Assembly: GCF_024539815.1 (NCBI RefSeq)
Contig: NZ_JAHHIU010000104.1
Span: 1 to 59,948, forward strand
Length of the DNA stretch: 59,948 nt
Direction: 5' to 3'
DNA from: Streptomyces hayashii
Lineage (GTDB): Bacteria > Actinomycetota > Actinomycetes > Streptomycetales > Streptomycetaceae
Below the pieces are notes generated by a model that saw nothing but the letters and a program-made list of their open reading frames with translations, was not told the origin of the DNA and searched no databases. Each line of letters opens with the position of its first letter. The first letter of the stretch is position 1. The translations under genes were made by a program, and so were the position numbers. Shown piece after piece: positions 7,948 through 20,431 of the stretch.

Positions 7948-8478
7948 ATGGCAAGGCCCGACAAGGCTGCCGCGGTAGCCGAGCTGACGGAGTCGTTCCG
8001 CAGCTCGAACGCCGCCGTGCTGACCGAGTACCGGGGTCTCACCGTGGCGCAGCTCAAGACGCTGCGTCGTTCGCTCGGTGAGAACGCCCAGTACGCCGTG
8101 GTGAAGAACACGCTGACCAAGATTGCGGCCAACGAGGCCGGGATCAACACGCTGGACGACCTTTTCAACGGTCCGACGGCGGTCGCCTTCATCACCGGTG
8201 ACCCGGTGGAGTCGGCGAAGGGTCTTCGTGACTTCGCCAAGGACAACCCGAACCTCGTCATCAAGGGCGGTGTCCTTGACGGCAAGGCGCTGTCCGCCGA
8301 CGAGATCAAGAAGCTTGCGGACCTTGAGTCCCGCGAGGTTCTGCTCAGCAAGCTGGCGGGTGCCTTCAAGGGTAAGCAGACTCAGGCTGCTCAGCTCTTC
8401 CAGGCGCTTCCCTCGAAGCTCGTCCGCACCGTGGACGCTCTTCGTGCCAAGCAGGCCGAGCAGGGCGGTGCCGAGTAA
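7948..8478 (+). CDS. rplJ: 50S ribosomal protein L10
   Basis: 176 residues from ATG 7948, preceded by GGAAGGAGG. An open frame runs upstream from 7744 but covers the structured leader. L10 anchors L7/L12 dimers to the ribosome stalk base. The N-terminal region contains the family segment SNAAVLTEYRGLTVAQLKTL, and the C-terminal helix (from about residue 130) is where L12 dimers bind. rplL follows after 125 nt, the universal arrangement. Confidence 0.96.
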   Translation: MARPDKAAAVAELTESFRSSNAAVLTEYRGLTVAQLKTLRRSLGENAQYAVVKNTLTKIAANEAGINTLDDLFNGPTAVAFITGDPVESAKGLRDFAKDNPNLVIKGGVLDGKALSADEIKKLADLESREVLLSKLAGAFKGKQTQAAQLFQALPSKLVRTVDALRAKQAEQGGAE

Positions 8479-8603
8479 TTCGGCTCCCGAAATGACCGCC
8501 GCCTGAGGCAGCCCGCCTGAAGCAGCGGTCGTAGCGGGCCGAACGTACGCCCGCCAGACATGTACATACCGGCACCAGCCGAATTAGTGGAAGGAAAGCC
8601 GTC

Positions 8604-8981
8604 ATGGCTCTCACCCAGGACGAACTGCTCGCCGAGTTCGAGGGCATGACCCTCATCCAGCTCTCCGAGTTCGTGAAGGCGTTCGAGGAGAAGTTCGACG
8701 TCACCGCCGCCGCCGCGGTCGCCGCTGCCCCGACCGGCCCGGTGGCCGTCGCCGAGGCCGCTGAGGAGCAGGACGAGTTCGACGTCATCCTCACCGGCGC
8801 CGGCGAGAAGAAGATCCAGGTCATCAAGGTCGTGCGCGAGCTGACCTCCCTGGGTCTGAAGGAGGCCAAGGACCTCGTGGACGGCGCTCCGAAGCCCGTT
8901 CTTGAGAAGGTCGCCAAGGAGGCCGCTGAGAAGGCCGCCGAGTCCCTCAAGGGCGCCGGCGCCTCCGTCGAGGTCAAGTAA
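8604..8981 (+). CDS. rplL: 50S ribosomal protein L7/L12
   Basis: 125 residues. An N-terminal dimerisation helix is followed by an alanine-rich hinge (about residues 36-55, TAAAAVAAAPTGPVAVAEA) and a C-terminal factor-binding domain with KIQVIKVVRELTSLGLKEAK. L7/L12 recruits EF-Tu, EF-G and IF2 to the ribosome. GGAAGGAAAG precedes ATG 8604. The next gene, rpoB, is 576 nt away behind its own signals. Confidence 0.97.
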   Translation: MALTQDELLAEFEGMTLIQLSEFVKAFEEKFDVTAAAAVAAAPTGPVAVAEAAEEQDEFDVILTGAGEKKIQVIKVVRELTSLGLKEAKDLVDGAPKPVLEKVAKEAAEKAAESLKGAGASVEVK

Positions 8982-9053
8982 CACCCCGCGGTCGGCGACG
9001 ACCGCGAGCGGAGGCTGAAACTGCCCCTGTGGAGGCTGTAACGCCCACGCACC

Positions 9054-9087
9054 GAAGAGCGATCATCCATCTGGGTGGTCGCTCTTC
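9054..9087 (+). terminator. Perfect hairpin between rplL and rpoB
   Basis: GAAGAGCGA (9054-9062) pairs exactly with TCGCTCTTC (9079-9087), with a partly paired CATCC/GGTGG interior. There is no long T-run. Such a structure can lower read-through into rpoBC or be cut by RNase III, as reported for other rplJL-rpoBC operons. Confidence 0.7.
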
Positions 9088-9346
9088 GTCGTTCCCTGGG
9101 GTGCGGCCACGGTTGCCTTGTACCCCTCTGAGCGGGGGGTATGGTGATCTTCGTCGTGTCTCCGAGCACCCCGGATCGTGCAGGGGGGCCTTGACGAACC
9201 GCACGCAGCGCGCAATTCTCAGGACGCGTCGTCACATCGATCCGAATCCGAGGCATGGATCGGCGACGAAGAGGGCAGTATCACCGTGCGTTGAGGGCTA
9301 CCGGACCGAGGGCGTTGAGAACCACGAGGGTCGCGAATAACCCGCA

Positions 9347-9376
9347 CTGGACATCAGTGTGCCAAGTGGCTACACT
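9347..9376 (+). promoter_or_regulatory. Candidate rpoBC promoter
   Basis: CTGGAC (9347-9352), an 18-bp spacer and TACACT (9371-9376). The 576-nt gap 8982-9557 contains no gene, and this is its best promoter, giving a leader of about 175 nt. Confidence 0.55.
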
Positions 9377-9557
9377 GACCCTTTGCGCTGCCTGTTAGCT
9401 GTCCCCTGCCCGTCACCAGGGGCATGCCCTCCCTTGAACCCGGACGATCAGACGTCTCCCACCTGGCCATCGGCCGGATCGGGAACTGTCCGTCTCCGTG
9501 CGCGAGAGAGGGGCCGGTACGCGCGTAGTGAGTCCGAGCCCTCGGAAGGACCCCCTC
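9377..9557 (+). promoter_or_regulatory. rpoB leader with early hairpin
   Basis: After the putative start site comes CTTTGCGCTGCCTGTTAGCT, then the hairpin CCCCTG/CAGGGG (9403-9408/9417-9422). The remainder has no obvious structure or ORF with its own start signal. An early leader hairpin may modulate RNA polymerase gene expression; this is inference. Confidence 0.4.
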
Positions 9558-12500
9558 TTGGCCGCCTCGCGCAACGCCTCGACCGCGAATACGAACAACG
9601 CCGCCAGCACCGCCCCGCTGCGCATCTCTTTTGCAAAGATCAAGGAGCCCCTTGAGGTTCCCAACCTGCTCGCGTTGCAGACCGAGAGCTTTGACTGGCT
9701 GCTCGGGAACACCGCCTGGCAGAGTCGGGTCGAGGCGGCTCTGGAGTCCGGTCAGGACGTCCCCACGAAGTCGGGTCTGGAGGAGATCTTCGAGGAGATC
9801 TCTCCGATCGAGGACTTCTCCGGGTCGATGTCGCTGACTTTCCGCGACCACCGTTTCGAGCCGCCGAAGAACAGCATCGACGAGTGCAAGGACCGCGACT
9901 TCACGTACGCGGCCCCGCTCTTCGTGACGGCCGAGTTCACGAACAACGAGACCGGCGAGATCAAGTCCCAGACGGTCTTCATGGGCGACTTCCCGCTCAT
10001 GACCAACAAGGGCACCTTCGTCATCAACGGCACCGAGCGTGTCGTGGTGTCGCAGCTGGTCCGTTCGCCGGGCGTCTACTTCGACTCCTCGATCGACAAG
10101 ACGTCCGACAAGGACATCTTCTCCGCCAAGATCATCCCCTCCCGGGGCGCCTGGCTGGAGATGGAGATCGACAAGCGCGACATGGTCGGTGTCCGCATCG
10201 ACCGCAAGCGCAAGCAGTCCGTCACCGTCCTCCTGAAGGCTCTCGGCTGGACCACCGAGCAGATCCTGGAGGAGTTCGGCGAGTACGAGTCCATGCGCGC
10301 CACCCTGGAGAAGGACCACACCCAGGGCCAGGACGACGCGCTGCTGGACATCTACCGCAAGCTGCGTCCGGGCGAGCCCCCCACGCGTGAGGCCGCGCAG
10401 ACGCTTCTTGAGAACCTTTACTTCAACCCCAAGCGCTACGACCTCGCGAAGGTCGGCCGCTACAAGGTCAACAAGAAGCTGGGTGCGGACGCTCCGCTCG
10501 ACGCGGGCGTCCTGACCGTCGAGGACGTCATCTCGACGATCAAGTACCTGGTCAAGCTGCACGCCGGTGAGACCGAGACGGGTGCGGACAACGGCACCAC
10601 GATCGTCGTCGAGACCGACGACATCGACCACTTCGGCAACCGTCGTCTGCGCAGCGTCGGCGAGCTCATCCAGAACCAGGTCCGCACGGGTCTGGCGCGT
10701 ATGGAGCGAGTCGTCCGCGAGCGGATGACGACCCAGGACGTCGAGGCGATCACGCCGCAGACCCTGATCAACATCCGGCCGGTCGTCGCCTCCATCAAGG
10801 AGTTCTTCGGCACCAGCCAGCTGTCGCAGTTCATGGACCAGAACAACCCGCTGTCGGGTCTCACCCACAAGCGCCGTCTGTCGGCGCTCGGTCCGGGTGG
10901 TCTCTCCCGTGAGCGGGCCGGCTTCGAGGTCCGTGACGTGCACCCGTCCCACTACGGACGCATGTGCCCGATCGAGACGCCCGAAGGCCCGAACATCGGT
11001 CTGATCGGTTCGCTCGCCTCCTACGGCCGGGTCAACGCGTTCGGCTTCGTCGAGACGCCGTACCGCCGGGTCACCGACGGAATCGTCACCGACGAGGTCG
11101 ACTACCTCACGGCCGACGAGGAGGACCGCTTCGTCATCGCGCAGGCCAACGCCACGCTCGACGACGACATGCGGTTCACCGAGAACCGCGTCCTGGTCCG
11201 CCGTCGTGGCGGCGAGGTCGACTACGTCCCCGGTGACGACGTGGACTACATGGACGTCTCGCCGCGCCAGATGGTGTCGGTCGCGACCGCCATGATCCCG
11301 TTCCTTGAGCACGACGACGCCAACCGTGCCCTCATGGGCGCGAACATGATGCGTCAGGCCGTGCCGCTCATCAAGAGCGAGTCGCCGCTCGTCGGCACCG
11401 GCATGGAGTACCGCTCCGCGGTCGACGCCGGCGACGTGGTCAAGGCCGAGAAGGACGGTGTGGTCCAGGAGGTCTCCGCGGACTACATCACCACGACCAA
11501 CGACGACGGCACGTACATCACGTACCGCCTGGCCAAGTTCTCGCGCTCCAACCAGGGCACCTCGGTCAACCAGAAGGTCATCGTCAACGAGGGCGACCGG
11601 ATCATCACCGGTCAGGTCCTCGCCGACGGCCCGGCCACCGAGAACGGCGAGATGGCGCTGGGCAAGAACCTGCTCGTGGCGTTCATGCCGTGGGAGGGTC
11701 ACAACTACGAGGACGCGATCATCCTGTCGCAGCGCCTCGTGCAGGACGACGTCCTCTCCTCGATCCACATCGAGGAGCACGAGGTCGACGCCCGTGACAC
11801 CAAGCTCGGCCCCGAGGAGATCACCCGGGACATCCCGAACGTCTCCGAGGAGGTCCTCGCCGACCTCGACGAGCGCGGCATCATCCGGATCGGCGCCGAG
11901 GTCGTCGCCGGCGACATCCTGGTCGGCAAGGTCACGCCCAAGGGCGAGACGGAGCTGACCCCGGAGGAGCGCCTGCTGCGCGCGATCTTCGGCGAGAAGG
12001 CCCGTGAGGTCCGTGACACCTCGCTGAAGGTGCCGCACGGCGAGATCGGCAAGGTCATCGGCGTCCGCGTCTTCGACCGTGAAGAGGGCGACGAGCTGCC
12101 GCCGGGCGTGAACCAGCTGGTTCGTGTCTACGTGGCGCAGAAGCGCAAGATCACGGACGGTGACAAGCTCGCCGGCCGTCACGGCAACAAGGGTGTCATC
12201 TCCAAGATCCTGCCCATCGAGGACATGCCGTTCCTTGAGGACGGGACCCCGGTCGACATCATCCTCAACCCGCTGGGCGTGCCGTCCCGAATGAACCCGG
12301 GACAGGTGCTGGAGATCCACCTCGGCTGGCTCGCCAGCCGCGGCTGGGACGTCTCCGGGCTCGGCGAGGACTGGGCGCAGCGCCTGCAGGTCATCGGCGC
12401 CGACCAGGTCGCCCCGGGCACCAACGTCGCCACCCCGGTGTTCGACGGCGCCCGTGAGGACGAGCTCGCGGGTCTGCTGAACCACACCATCCCGAACCGC

Positions 12501-13043
12501 GACGGCGAGCGCATGGTGCAGCCGACCGGCAAGGCGAGGCTGTTCGACGGCCGCTCCGGTGAGCCGTTCCCGGACCCGATCTCCATCGGGTACATGTACA
12601 TCCTGAAGCTGCACCACCTGGTCGACGACAAGCTGCACGCCCGTTCGACCGGTCCGTACTCGATGATCACCCAGCAGCCGCTGGGTGGTAAGGCGCAGTT
12701 CGGCGGTCAGCGCTTCGGTGAGATGGAGGTGTGGGCGCTGGAGGCATACGGCGCCGCTTACGCCCTCCAGGAGCTCCTGACCATCAAGTCCGACGACGTC
12801 ACCGGCCGCGTGAAGGTCTACGAGGCCATCGTCAAGGGCGAGAACATCCCCGAGCCCGGCATCCCCGAGTCCTTCAAGGTGCTCATCAAGGAGATGCAGT
12901 CTCTCTGCCTGAACGTGGAGGTGCTGTCCAGCGACGGTATGTCCATCGAGATGCGTGACACCGACGAGGACGTCTTCCGCGCGGCGGAGGAGCTCGGCAT
13001 CGACCTGTCCCGGCGCGAGCCGAGCAGCGTCGAAGAGGTCTGA
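9558..13043 (+). CDS. rpoB: DNA-directed RNA polymerase subunit beta
   Basis: 1161 residues from TTG 9558, chosen because GGAAGGA ends 7 nt upstream and the product then begins AASRNASTANTNN as in Streptomyces RpoB. The open frame from 9498 adds 20 unlikely residues. The rifampicin region (about residues 418-450) reads SQLSQFMDQNNPL then THKRRLSALG, with D427, H437 and S442 in the wild-type state, so sensitivity to rifampicin is predicted. The catalytic-core segment GRHGNKGVIS is present. rpoC follows after 110 nt with a hairpin between. Confidence 0.98.
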   Translation: MAASRNASTANTNNAASTAPLRISFAKIKEPLEVPNLLALQTESFDWLLGNTAWQSRVEAALESGQDVPTKSGLEEIFEEISPIEDFSGSMSLTFRDHRFEPPKNSIDECKDRDFTYAAPLFVTAEFTNNETGEIKSQTVFMGDFPLMTNKGTFVINGTERVVVSQLVRSPGVYFDSSIDKTSDKDIFSAKIIPSRGAWLEMEIDKRDMVGVRIDRKRKQSVTVLLKALGWTTEQILEEFGEYESMRATLEKDHTQGQDDALLDIYRKLRPGEPPTREAAQTLLENLYFNPKRYDLAKVGRYKVNKKLGADAPLDAGVLTVEDVISTIKYLVKLHAGETETGADNGTTIVVETDDIDHFGNRRLRSVGELIQNQVRTGLARMERVVRERMTTQDVEAITPQTLINIRPVVASIKEFFGTSQLSQFMDQNNPLSGLTHKRRLSALGPGGLSRERAGFEVRDVHPSHYGRMCPIETPEGPNIGLIGSLASYGRVNAFGFVETPYRRVTDGIVTDEVDYLTADEEDRFVIAQANATLDDDMRFTENRVLVRRRGGEVDYVPGDDVDYMDVSPRQMVSVATAMIPFLEHDDANRALMGANMMRQAVPLIKSESPLVGTGMEYRSAVDAGDVVKAEKDGVVQEVSADYITTTNDDGTYITYRLAKFSRSNQGTSVNQKVIVNEGDRIITGQVLADGPATENGEMALGKNLLVAFMPWEGHNYEDAIILSQRLVQDDVLSSIHIEEHEVDARDTKLGPEEITRDIPNVSEEVLADLDERGIIRIGAEVVAGDILVGKVTPKGETELTPEERLLRAIFGEKAREVRDTSLKVPHGEIGKVIGVRVFDREEGDELPPGVNQLVRVYVAQKRKITDGDKLAGRHGNKGVISKILPIEDMPFLEDGTPVDIILNPLGVPSRMNPGQVLEIHLGWLASRGWDVSGLGEDWAQRLQVIGADQVAPGTNVATPVFDGAREDELAGLLNHTIPNRDGERMVQPTGKARLFDGRSGEPFPDPISIGYMYILKLHHLVDDKLHARSTGPYSMITQQPLGGKAQFGGQRFGEMEVWALEAYGAAYALQELLTIKSDDVTGRVKVYEAIVKGENIPEPGIPESFKVLIKEMQSLCLNVEVLSSDGMSIEMRDTDEDVFRAAEELGIDLSRREPSSVEEV

Positions 13044-13050
13044 CGGGAGT

Positions 13051-13095
13051 CCGGTCCGGAGGTTCGGCGATGAAGATCCCTGAACCTCCGGCCGG
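13051..13095 (+). promoter_or_regulatory. Hairpin in the rpoB-rpoC gap
   Basis: CCGGAGGTTC (13056-13065) pairs with GAACCTCCGG (13082-13091), extended by CCGG on both sides. It lacks a T-run, so it is more likely a processing or translation-control structure than a terminator. Confidence 0.55.
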
Positions 13096-13153
13096 CCCCG
13101 GGACCCCCGTATCAGACCCCAAGACTTACAACCCTGAGAGGGATTGACGCATA

Positions 13154-17053
<3,900 letters not shown>

Positions 17054-17073
17054 GGCGTGCGTCTGAGGTACTG

Positions 17074-17112
17074 AAGGGCGGTCTCCCCGTGCAGAACGGG
17101 GGGACCGCCCTT
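17074..17112. terminator. Terminator after rpoC, possibly bidirectional
   Basis: AAGGGCGGTC (17074-17083) pairs with GACCGCCCTT (17103-17112), with an inner CCCC/GGGG helix. It lies between the convergent rpoC and the glycosyltransferase-like gene. The next 165 nt hold no gene. Confidence 0.85.
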
Positions 17113-17277
17113 CGGCGTGCCCGGGACGGCCCCTGCCCGGCGCTCTGCGGCGCTGCGGGGCCGGTCATGGCTCCGAGCCCGCGACGGCCGCGGAGAGAGC
17201 CTCCAGGCCGCGCCGGCGCGCGCGGGACGTGCCCGGACGCGGGACATGGCCGGGCGCGGGTGTGGTCGCGGGTGTGG

Positions 17278-18555
17278 TTACGGGATTCCCAGCTCGAAGA
17301 TGACGAAGTGGGCGTACCAGCCCGAGGCGACGGCCGCGGTGGTGAAGAACACCGTCAGGCTCGGCCACTTCAGCCGGCTCATCGCCGCGGCCGGGGCCAG
17401 GAGGAGGGGGAAGACCGGCAGCAGGTAGCGGCCCGTGTTGCCGAACATCTGCTGGGTCCCCAGGACCGCGACGACGCTCGCCAGGGTGTACGCGACCAGC
17501 ACCAGCGGCGGCTTCCTGCGCAGCATCAGCGCGATCAGGAACGGCAGCGCCAGGACCAGCTGGACGGCGATGAGGTCGGGCACGGAGAACGCGAAGAGGT
17601 AGTTGTTGTGCCCGATCGCCGTGTTGCCCAGCACGTCCAGGGTGTAGGCGCCGAAGTCGAAGTAGTGGGCCCAGCCCTCGCGCTGGAGCGTGAAGTAGGC
17701 GGTGAGGTCGCCCGCCTTGAGGCCGACCCAGGTGACGTAGGTGAGCAGGCCCAGCGGTGCGGCGATCATGGCGTACACCGGCCCGGCGACCCCGTGCTCG
17801 CGTCTGCTCTCCGGCCGGGCGAGGGTGACGATCGCGGCGAGCCCGACCGCGCCGATGAGCGCGGCGGAGGTCGGCCGGTTGAGCCCGGCCAGGAAGGCGA
17901 GCAGTCCCGCGGCCACCCAGCGGTGCTTCATCACGCAGTAACAGCACCAGGCGGCGATGGCGACGAACACCGACTCCGAGTAGACCGCCCACTGCACGCC
18001 CGCGCCCGGCGCCAGCGCCCACAGGCCGGCCGCGATCGTGCCCGCCCGCGCCCCGGCCAGCATCGAGATCACCGCGTAGACGCCGGCGGCCGCGACGAAC
18101 GAGGCGAGGACCGAGACCGCGATGGCGGAGCCGTACAGGCCGAGGCCGGTGATCTCGGAGACCCCCCGGATCAGGCCCGGGTACAGGGGGAAGAACGCCA
18201 CGGAGTTCTGCTTGACGGTGAACAGCCCGCCGGGGGCCAGTTTCACCAGCGGGCCGGGCTCGTACCCCTTCTCGGCGACCTGGAGGTACCACCAGCCGTC
18301 CCAGGTGGCGAGCACGTCCCACCAGTGCGCTCCGCCGCCGAAGCGCGGGTCCTTCTTCTGGTACTCGTCCGCCGCCTTCAGCAGCCGGACGAACACGGTC
18401 AGTCCCACCAGCTTCGTCACGCCGTAGAGGAGCAGCGGGGCGAGGTACGGTCGTACCCCGTCGGGCAGCGCGAGGCGGCGCTGTCGCCACGACGGCTCCG
18501 CCGGCCCGTCCGGCACGGCGGGATCCGTCGCCGTGTCGCTGGAAGCCGTGCTCAT
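17278..18555 (-). CDS. Integral membrane protein, PIG-V/Gpi18-like mannosyltransferase family
   Basis: 425 residues with about eight or more hydrophobic helices. The extracytoplasmic-loop motif WDGWWY (residues 85-90) and a following FFPLYPGLIR match the PIG-V type of GT-C glycosyltransferase. Such enzymes use polyprenyl-phosphate sugars as donors on the outer face of the membrane. It is divergent from a polyprenyl-phosphate glycosyltransferase-like gene (18696), which could make its donor. The acceptor is unknown. An adhesion or wall-polymer function is possible, but nothing in the sequence decides it. Confidence 0.75.
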   Translation of the reverse strand: MSTASSDTATDPAVPDGPAEPSWRQRRLALPDGVRPYLAPLLLYGVTKLVGLTVFVRLLKAADEYQKKDPRFGGGAHWWDVLATWDGWWYLQVAEKGYEPGPLVKLAPGGLFTVKQNSVAFFPLYPGLIRGVSEITGLGLYGSAIAVSVLASFVAAAGVYAVISMLAGARAGTIAAGLWALAPGAGVQWAVYSESVFVAIAAWCCYCVMKHRWVAAGLLAFLAGLNRPTSAALIGAVGLAAIVTLARPESRREHGVAGPVYAMIAAPLGLLTYVTWVGLKAGDLTAYFTLQREGWAHYFDFGAYTLDVLGNTAIGHNNYLFAFSVPDLIAVQLVLALPFLIALMLRRKPPLVLVAYTLASVVAVLGTQQMFGNTGRYLLPVFPLLLAPAAAMSRLKWPSLTVFFTTAAVASGWYAHFVIFELGIP

Positions 18556-18626
18556 GGCTGGGGTCCCCCCTCGGCCGATCGCCGGACAGCCAGGGGCGGC
18601 GCCGTGTCCGGATGATCGTGACGTTT

Positions 18627-18650
18627 GGTCATAAGAGTGCGGTCATAAGA
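18627..18650. repeat. Direct repeat GGTCATAAGA x2 in the divergent promoter region
   Basis: Exact copies at 18627-18636 and 18641-18650 with 14-bp periodicity. The second copy overlaps a possible -10 element TAAGAT (18646-18651) facing the glycosyltransferase gene. The spacing is unusual for an operator on one face of the helix (10.5 bp), but the exact repetition is notable. Confidence 0.55.
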
Positions 18651-18695
18651 TCGCAACAGAGTCGCACATGTGCGCCACAGGTGGGGGGAGGACGG

Positions 18696-19799
18696 GTGTC
18701 CGAAGCGCCGACGACCACGGCCGCGGCGACCGTCTTGTCGGTCGTCATACCCATGTACAACGAGGAAGAGGTCCTTCCCGCGCTGGTCAGCCGGTTGCGG
18801 CCGGTCCTCGCCGGCCTCGGCGTCCCGTACGAGGTCGTCGCCGTGGACGACGGCGGCACGGACCGCACGGCCGCGCTCCTCGACGCCTTCCGGCTGGGCT
18901 GGCCGGAGCTGCGCGTGATCGGTCTGCGCCGCAACTCCGGTCATCAGGCCGCTCTCACCGCGGGCCTCGACCGGGCCGTGGGCGCGTACGTGGTCAGCAT
19001 CGACGCGGATCTTCAGGACCCGCCCGAGAAGATTCCCGACATGCTCGCGCTGGCCCGCGCCGAGAACCTCGACATCGTGTACGGCATCCGGGCGGACCGG
19101 GCCAGTGACACCGGCTTCAAGCGGTGGACGGCGGGCCTGTACTACCGCCTGGTGCGCCGTCTGGCGGGCCCGTCCGTGCCGGCCCAGGCCGGTGACTTCA
19201 GGCTGCTGAGCAGGGCCGCGGTGGACGCCCTGAAGGCGCTGCCGGACCAGCAGCGCGTCTACCGTCTCCTCGTGCCCTGGCTGGGCTTTCCCAGCGGCGA
19301 GGTCACCTACGAGCGCGCCCCGCGGCCGGCGGGTCAGAGCAAGTACCCCCTGGGCCGGATGATCAGGCTGGCCGTGGACAGCGTCACGGGGTTCTCGGCG
19401 GCGCCCCTGCGCATCGCCACCTGGCTGGGCGGCTTCGCCTTCCTGGTCTGCCTCGGCCTGATGATCTACACGCTGTGCGCGCACGCCTTCCAGCACACCG
19501 TTCCCGGCTGGACGTCCCTGTTCATCGGCGTGCTGTTCATCGGCGCGGTCCAGCTGGTCTGCGTGGGCCTGCTCGGCGAGTACGTGGGCCGGATCTACAC
19601 GGCCGTGCAGAACCGTCCGACGTATTTCGTGGGTCACGACACGGCGGCGCCGGCGCACCCCGCGGCCACGGCGCACCGCGCGGCCGCGGCGCCCCTGACG
19701 GCCACGGTGGACGCGGGCGTGCCGGTTCCGGCGGCTGCTCCGGGGAGCGGCGCGGACTCCTCGGCTCCGCCTGCGCAAAGGCCGAGGCAGCGTTCCTGA
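18696..19799 (+). CDS. Family 2 glycosyltransferase, polyprenyl-phosphate sugar synthase type (GtrB/DPM1-like)
   Basis: 367 residues from GTG 18696, preceded by a G-rich GGAGG. The GT-A core starts LSVVIPMYNEEEVLP and carries the DxD-type motif DADLQD (residues 103-108). Two C-terminal membrane helices follow (about residues 250-275 and 290-315), then a low-complexity Ala/Pro tail. The family moves a sugar from a nucleotide donor to polyprenyl phosphate on the cytoplasmic face. The divergent PIG-V-like gene suggests a matched donor/transferase pair. The frame upstream to 18612 is not supported. Confidence 0.8.
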   Translation: MSEAPTTTAAATVLSVVIPMYNEEEVLPALVSRLRPVLAGLGVPYEVVAVDDGGTDRTAALLDAFRLGWPELRVIGLRRNSGHQAALTAGLDRAVGAYVVSIDADLQDPPEKIPDMLALARAENLDIVYGIRADRASDTGFKRWTAGLYYRLVRRLAGPSVPAQAGDFRLLSRAAVDALKALPDQQRVYRLLVPWLGFPSGEVTYERAPRPAGQSKYPLGRMIRLAVDSVTGFSAAPLRIATWLGGFAFLVCLGLMIYTLCAHAFQHTVPGWTSLFIGVLFIGAVQLVCVGLLGEYVGRIYTAVQNRPTYFVGHDTAAPAHPAATAHRAAAAPLTATVDAGVPVPAAAPGSGADSSAPPAQRPRQRS

Positions 19800-19802
19800 A
19801 CC

Positions 19803-19834
19803 CCCCGGCGTGTCGACGGCGGGGCTTCTGTTTT
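19803..19834 (+). terminator. Terminator fused to the rpsL promoter
   Basis: CCCCGGCGT (19803-19811) pairs with ACGGCGGGG (19816-19824) with one mismatch and a GTCG loop, followed by CTTCTGTTTT. The last T bases begin the TTGACC -35 box of rpsL. Confidence 0.65.
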
Positions 19835-19861
19835 GACCGGAGTCAGTGCGCTAGGTACGCT
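19833..19861 (+). promoter_or_regulatory. Promoter of the str operon (rpsL)
   Basis: TTGACC (19833-19838), exactly 17 bp, then TACGCT (19856-19861). This predicts a leader of about 190 nt before rpsL GTG 20057. The spacing and boxes make it one of the clearest promoters in the window. Confidence 0.75.
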
Positions 19862-19981
19862 CATACCTTGTGCCTGGGGTGTGCCCTGGCCCTCGTGCGT
19901 GTCTTCAGCCGCATTCGGGTCTCAAGCAGTGGCCACCGCGATCCGCGCCTCTTTCTGCTTTGCGGCGAAAGTCTGCGGGTC

Positions 19982-20006
19982 CGACACACCCGACCGCGTG
20001 GGTCGG
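19982..20006 (+). promoter_or_regulatory. rpsL leader element identical to one in the rpsJ leader
   Basis: 25 nt repeated without mismatch at 28673-28697. It contains the hairpin CCGACC-GCGTG-GGTCGG preceded by CGACACAC. It lies 50 nt before the rpsL start codon. Confidence 0.7.
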
Positions 20007-20056
20007 CGAAGTTCCAGGTTAGCTTCACCATTCGGCACACAGAAACCGGAGAAGTA

Positions 20057-20428
20057 GTGCCTACGATCCAGCAGCTGGTCCGTAAGGGCCGGCAGGACAA
20101 GGTCGAGAAGAACAAGACGCCCGCACTTGAGGGTTCGCCCCAGCGTCGCGGCGTCTGCACGCGTGTGTTCACGACCACCCCGAAGAAGCCGAACTCGGCC
20201 CTGCGTAAGGTCGCGCGTGTGCGTCTGACCAGCGGTATCGAGGTCACTGCTTACATTCCGGGTGAGGGACACAACCTGCAGGAGCACTCCATCGTGCTCG
20301 TGCGTGGTGGCCGTGTGAAGGACCTGCCCGGTGTTCGCTACAAGATCATCCGCGGTTCCCTCGACACCCAGGGTGTCAAGAACCGCAAGCAGGCCCGCAG
20401 CCGCTACGGCGCCAAGAAGGAGAAGTAA
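20057..20428 (+). CDS. rpsL: 30S ribosomal protein S12
   Basis: 123 residues from GTG 20057, starting PTIQQLVRKGR as in the family. The frame is open far upstream, but the leader is untranslated. Residues K43 (TTPKKPNSAL) and K88 (RVKDLPG) are wild type, so streptomycin sensitivity at this locus is predicted. S12 monitors decoding in the A site. Only 3 nt separate it from rpsG. Confidence 0.98.
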   Translation: MPTIQQLVRKGRQDKVEKNKTPALEGSPQRRGVCTRVFTTTPKKPNSALRKVARVRLTSGIEVTAYIPGEGHNLQEHSIVLVRGGRVKDLPGVRYKIIRGSLDTQGVKNRKQARSRYGAKKEK

Positions 20429-20431
20429 ACA

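Noticed and set aside
9354..12638. Long minus-strand open frame (1094 codons) opposite rpoB
   Set aside because: It mirrors the G+C-rich codon bias of rpoB, has low-complexity Val/Asp/Arg/Leu composition and no family motif. The same explains long antisense frames opposite rpoC (13112-16699) and fusA (20954-23200).
17113..17277. Coding remnant or repeat array after rpoC
   Set aside because: Only two short GCGGGTGTGGT copies and general G+C richness are seen; no protein similarity is apparent.
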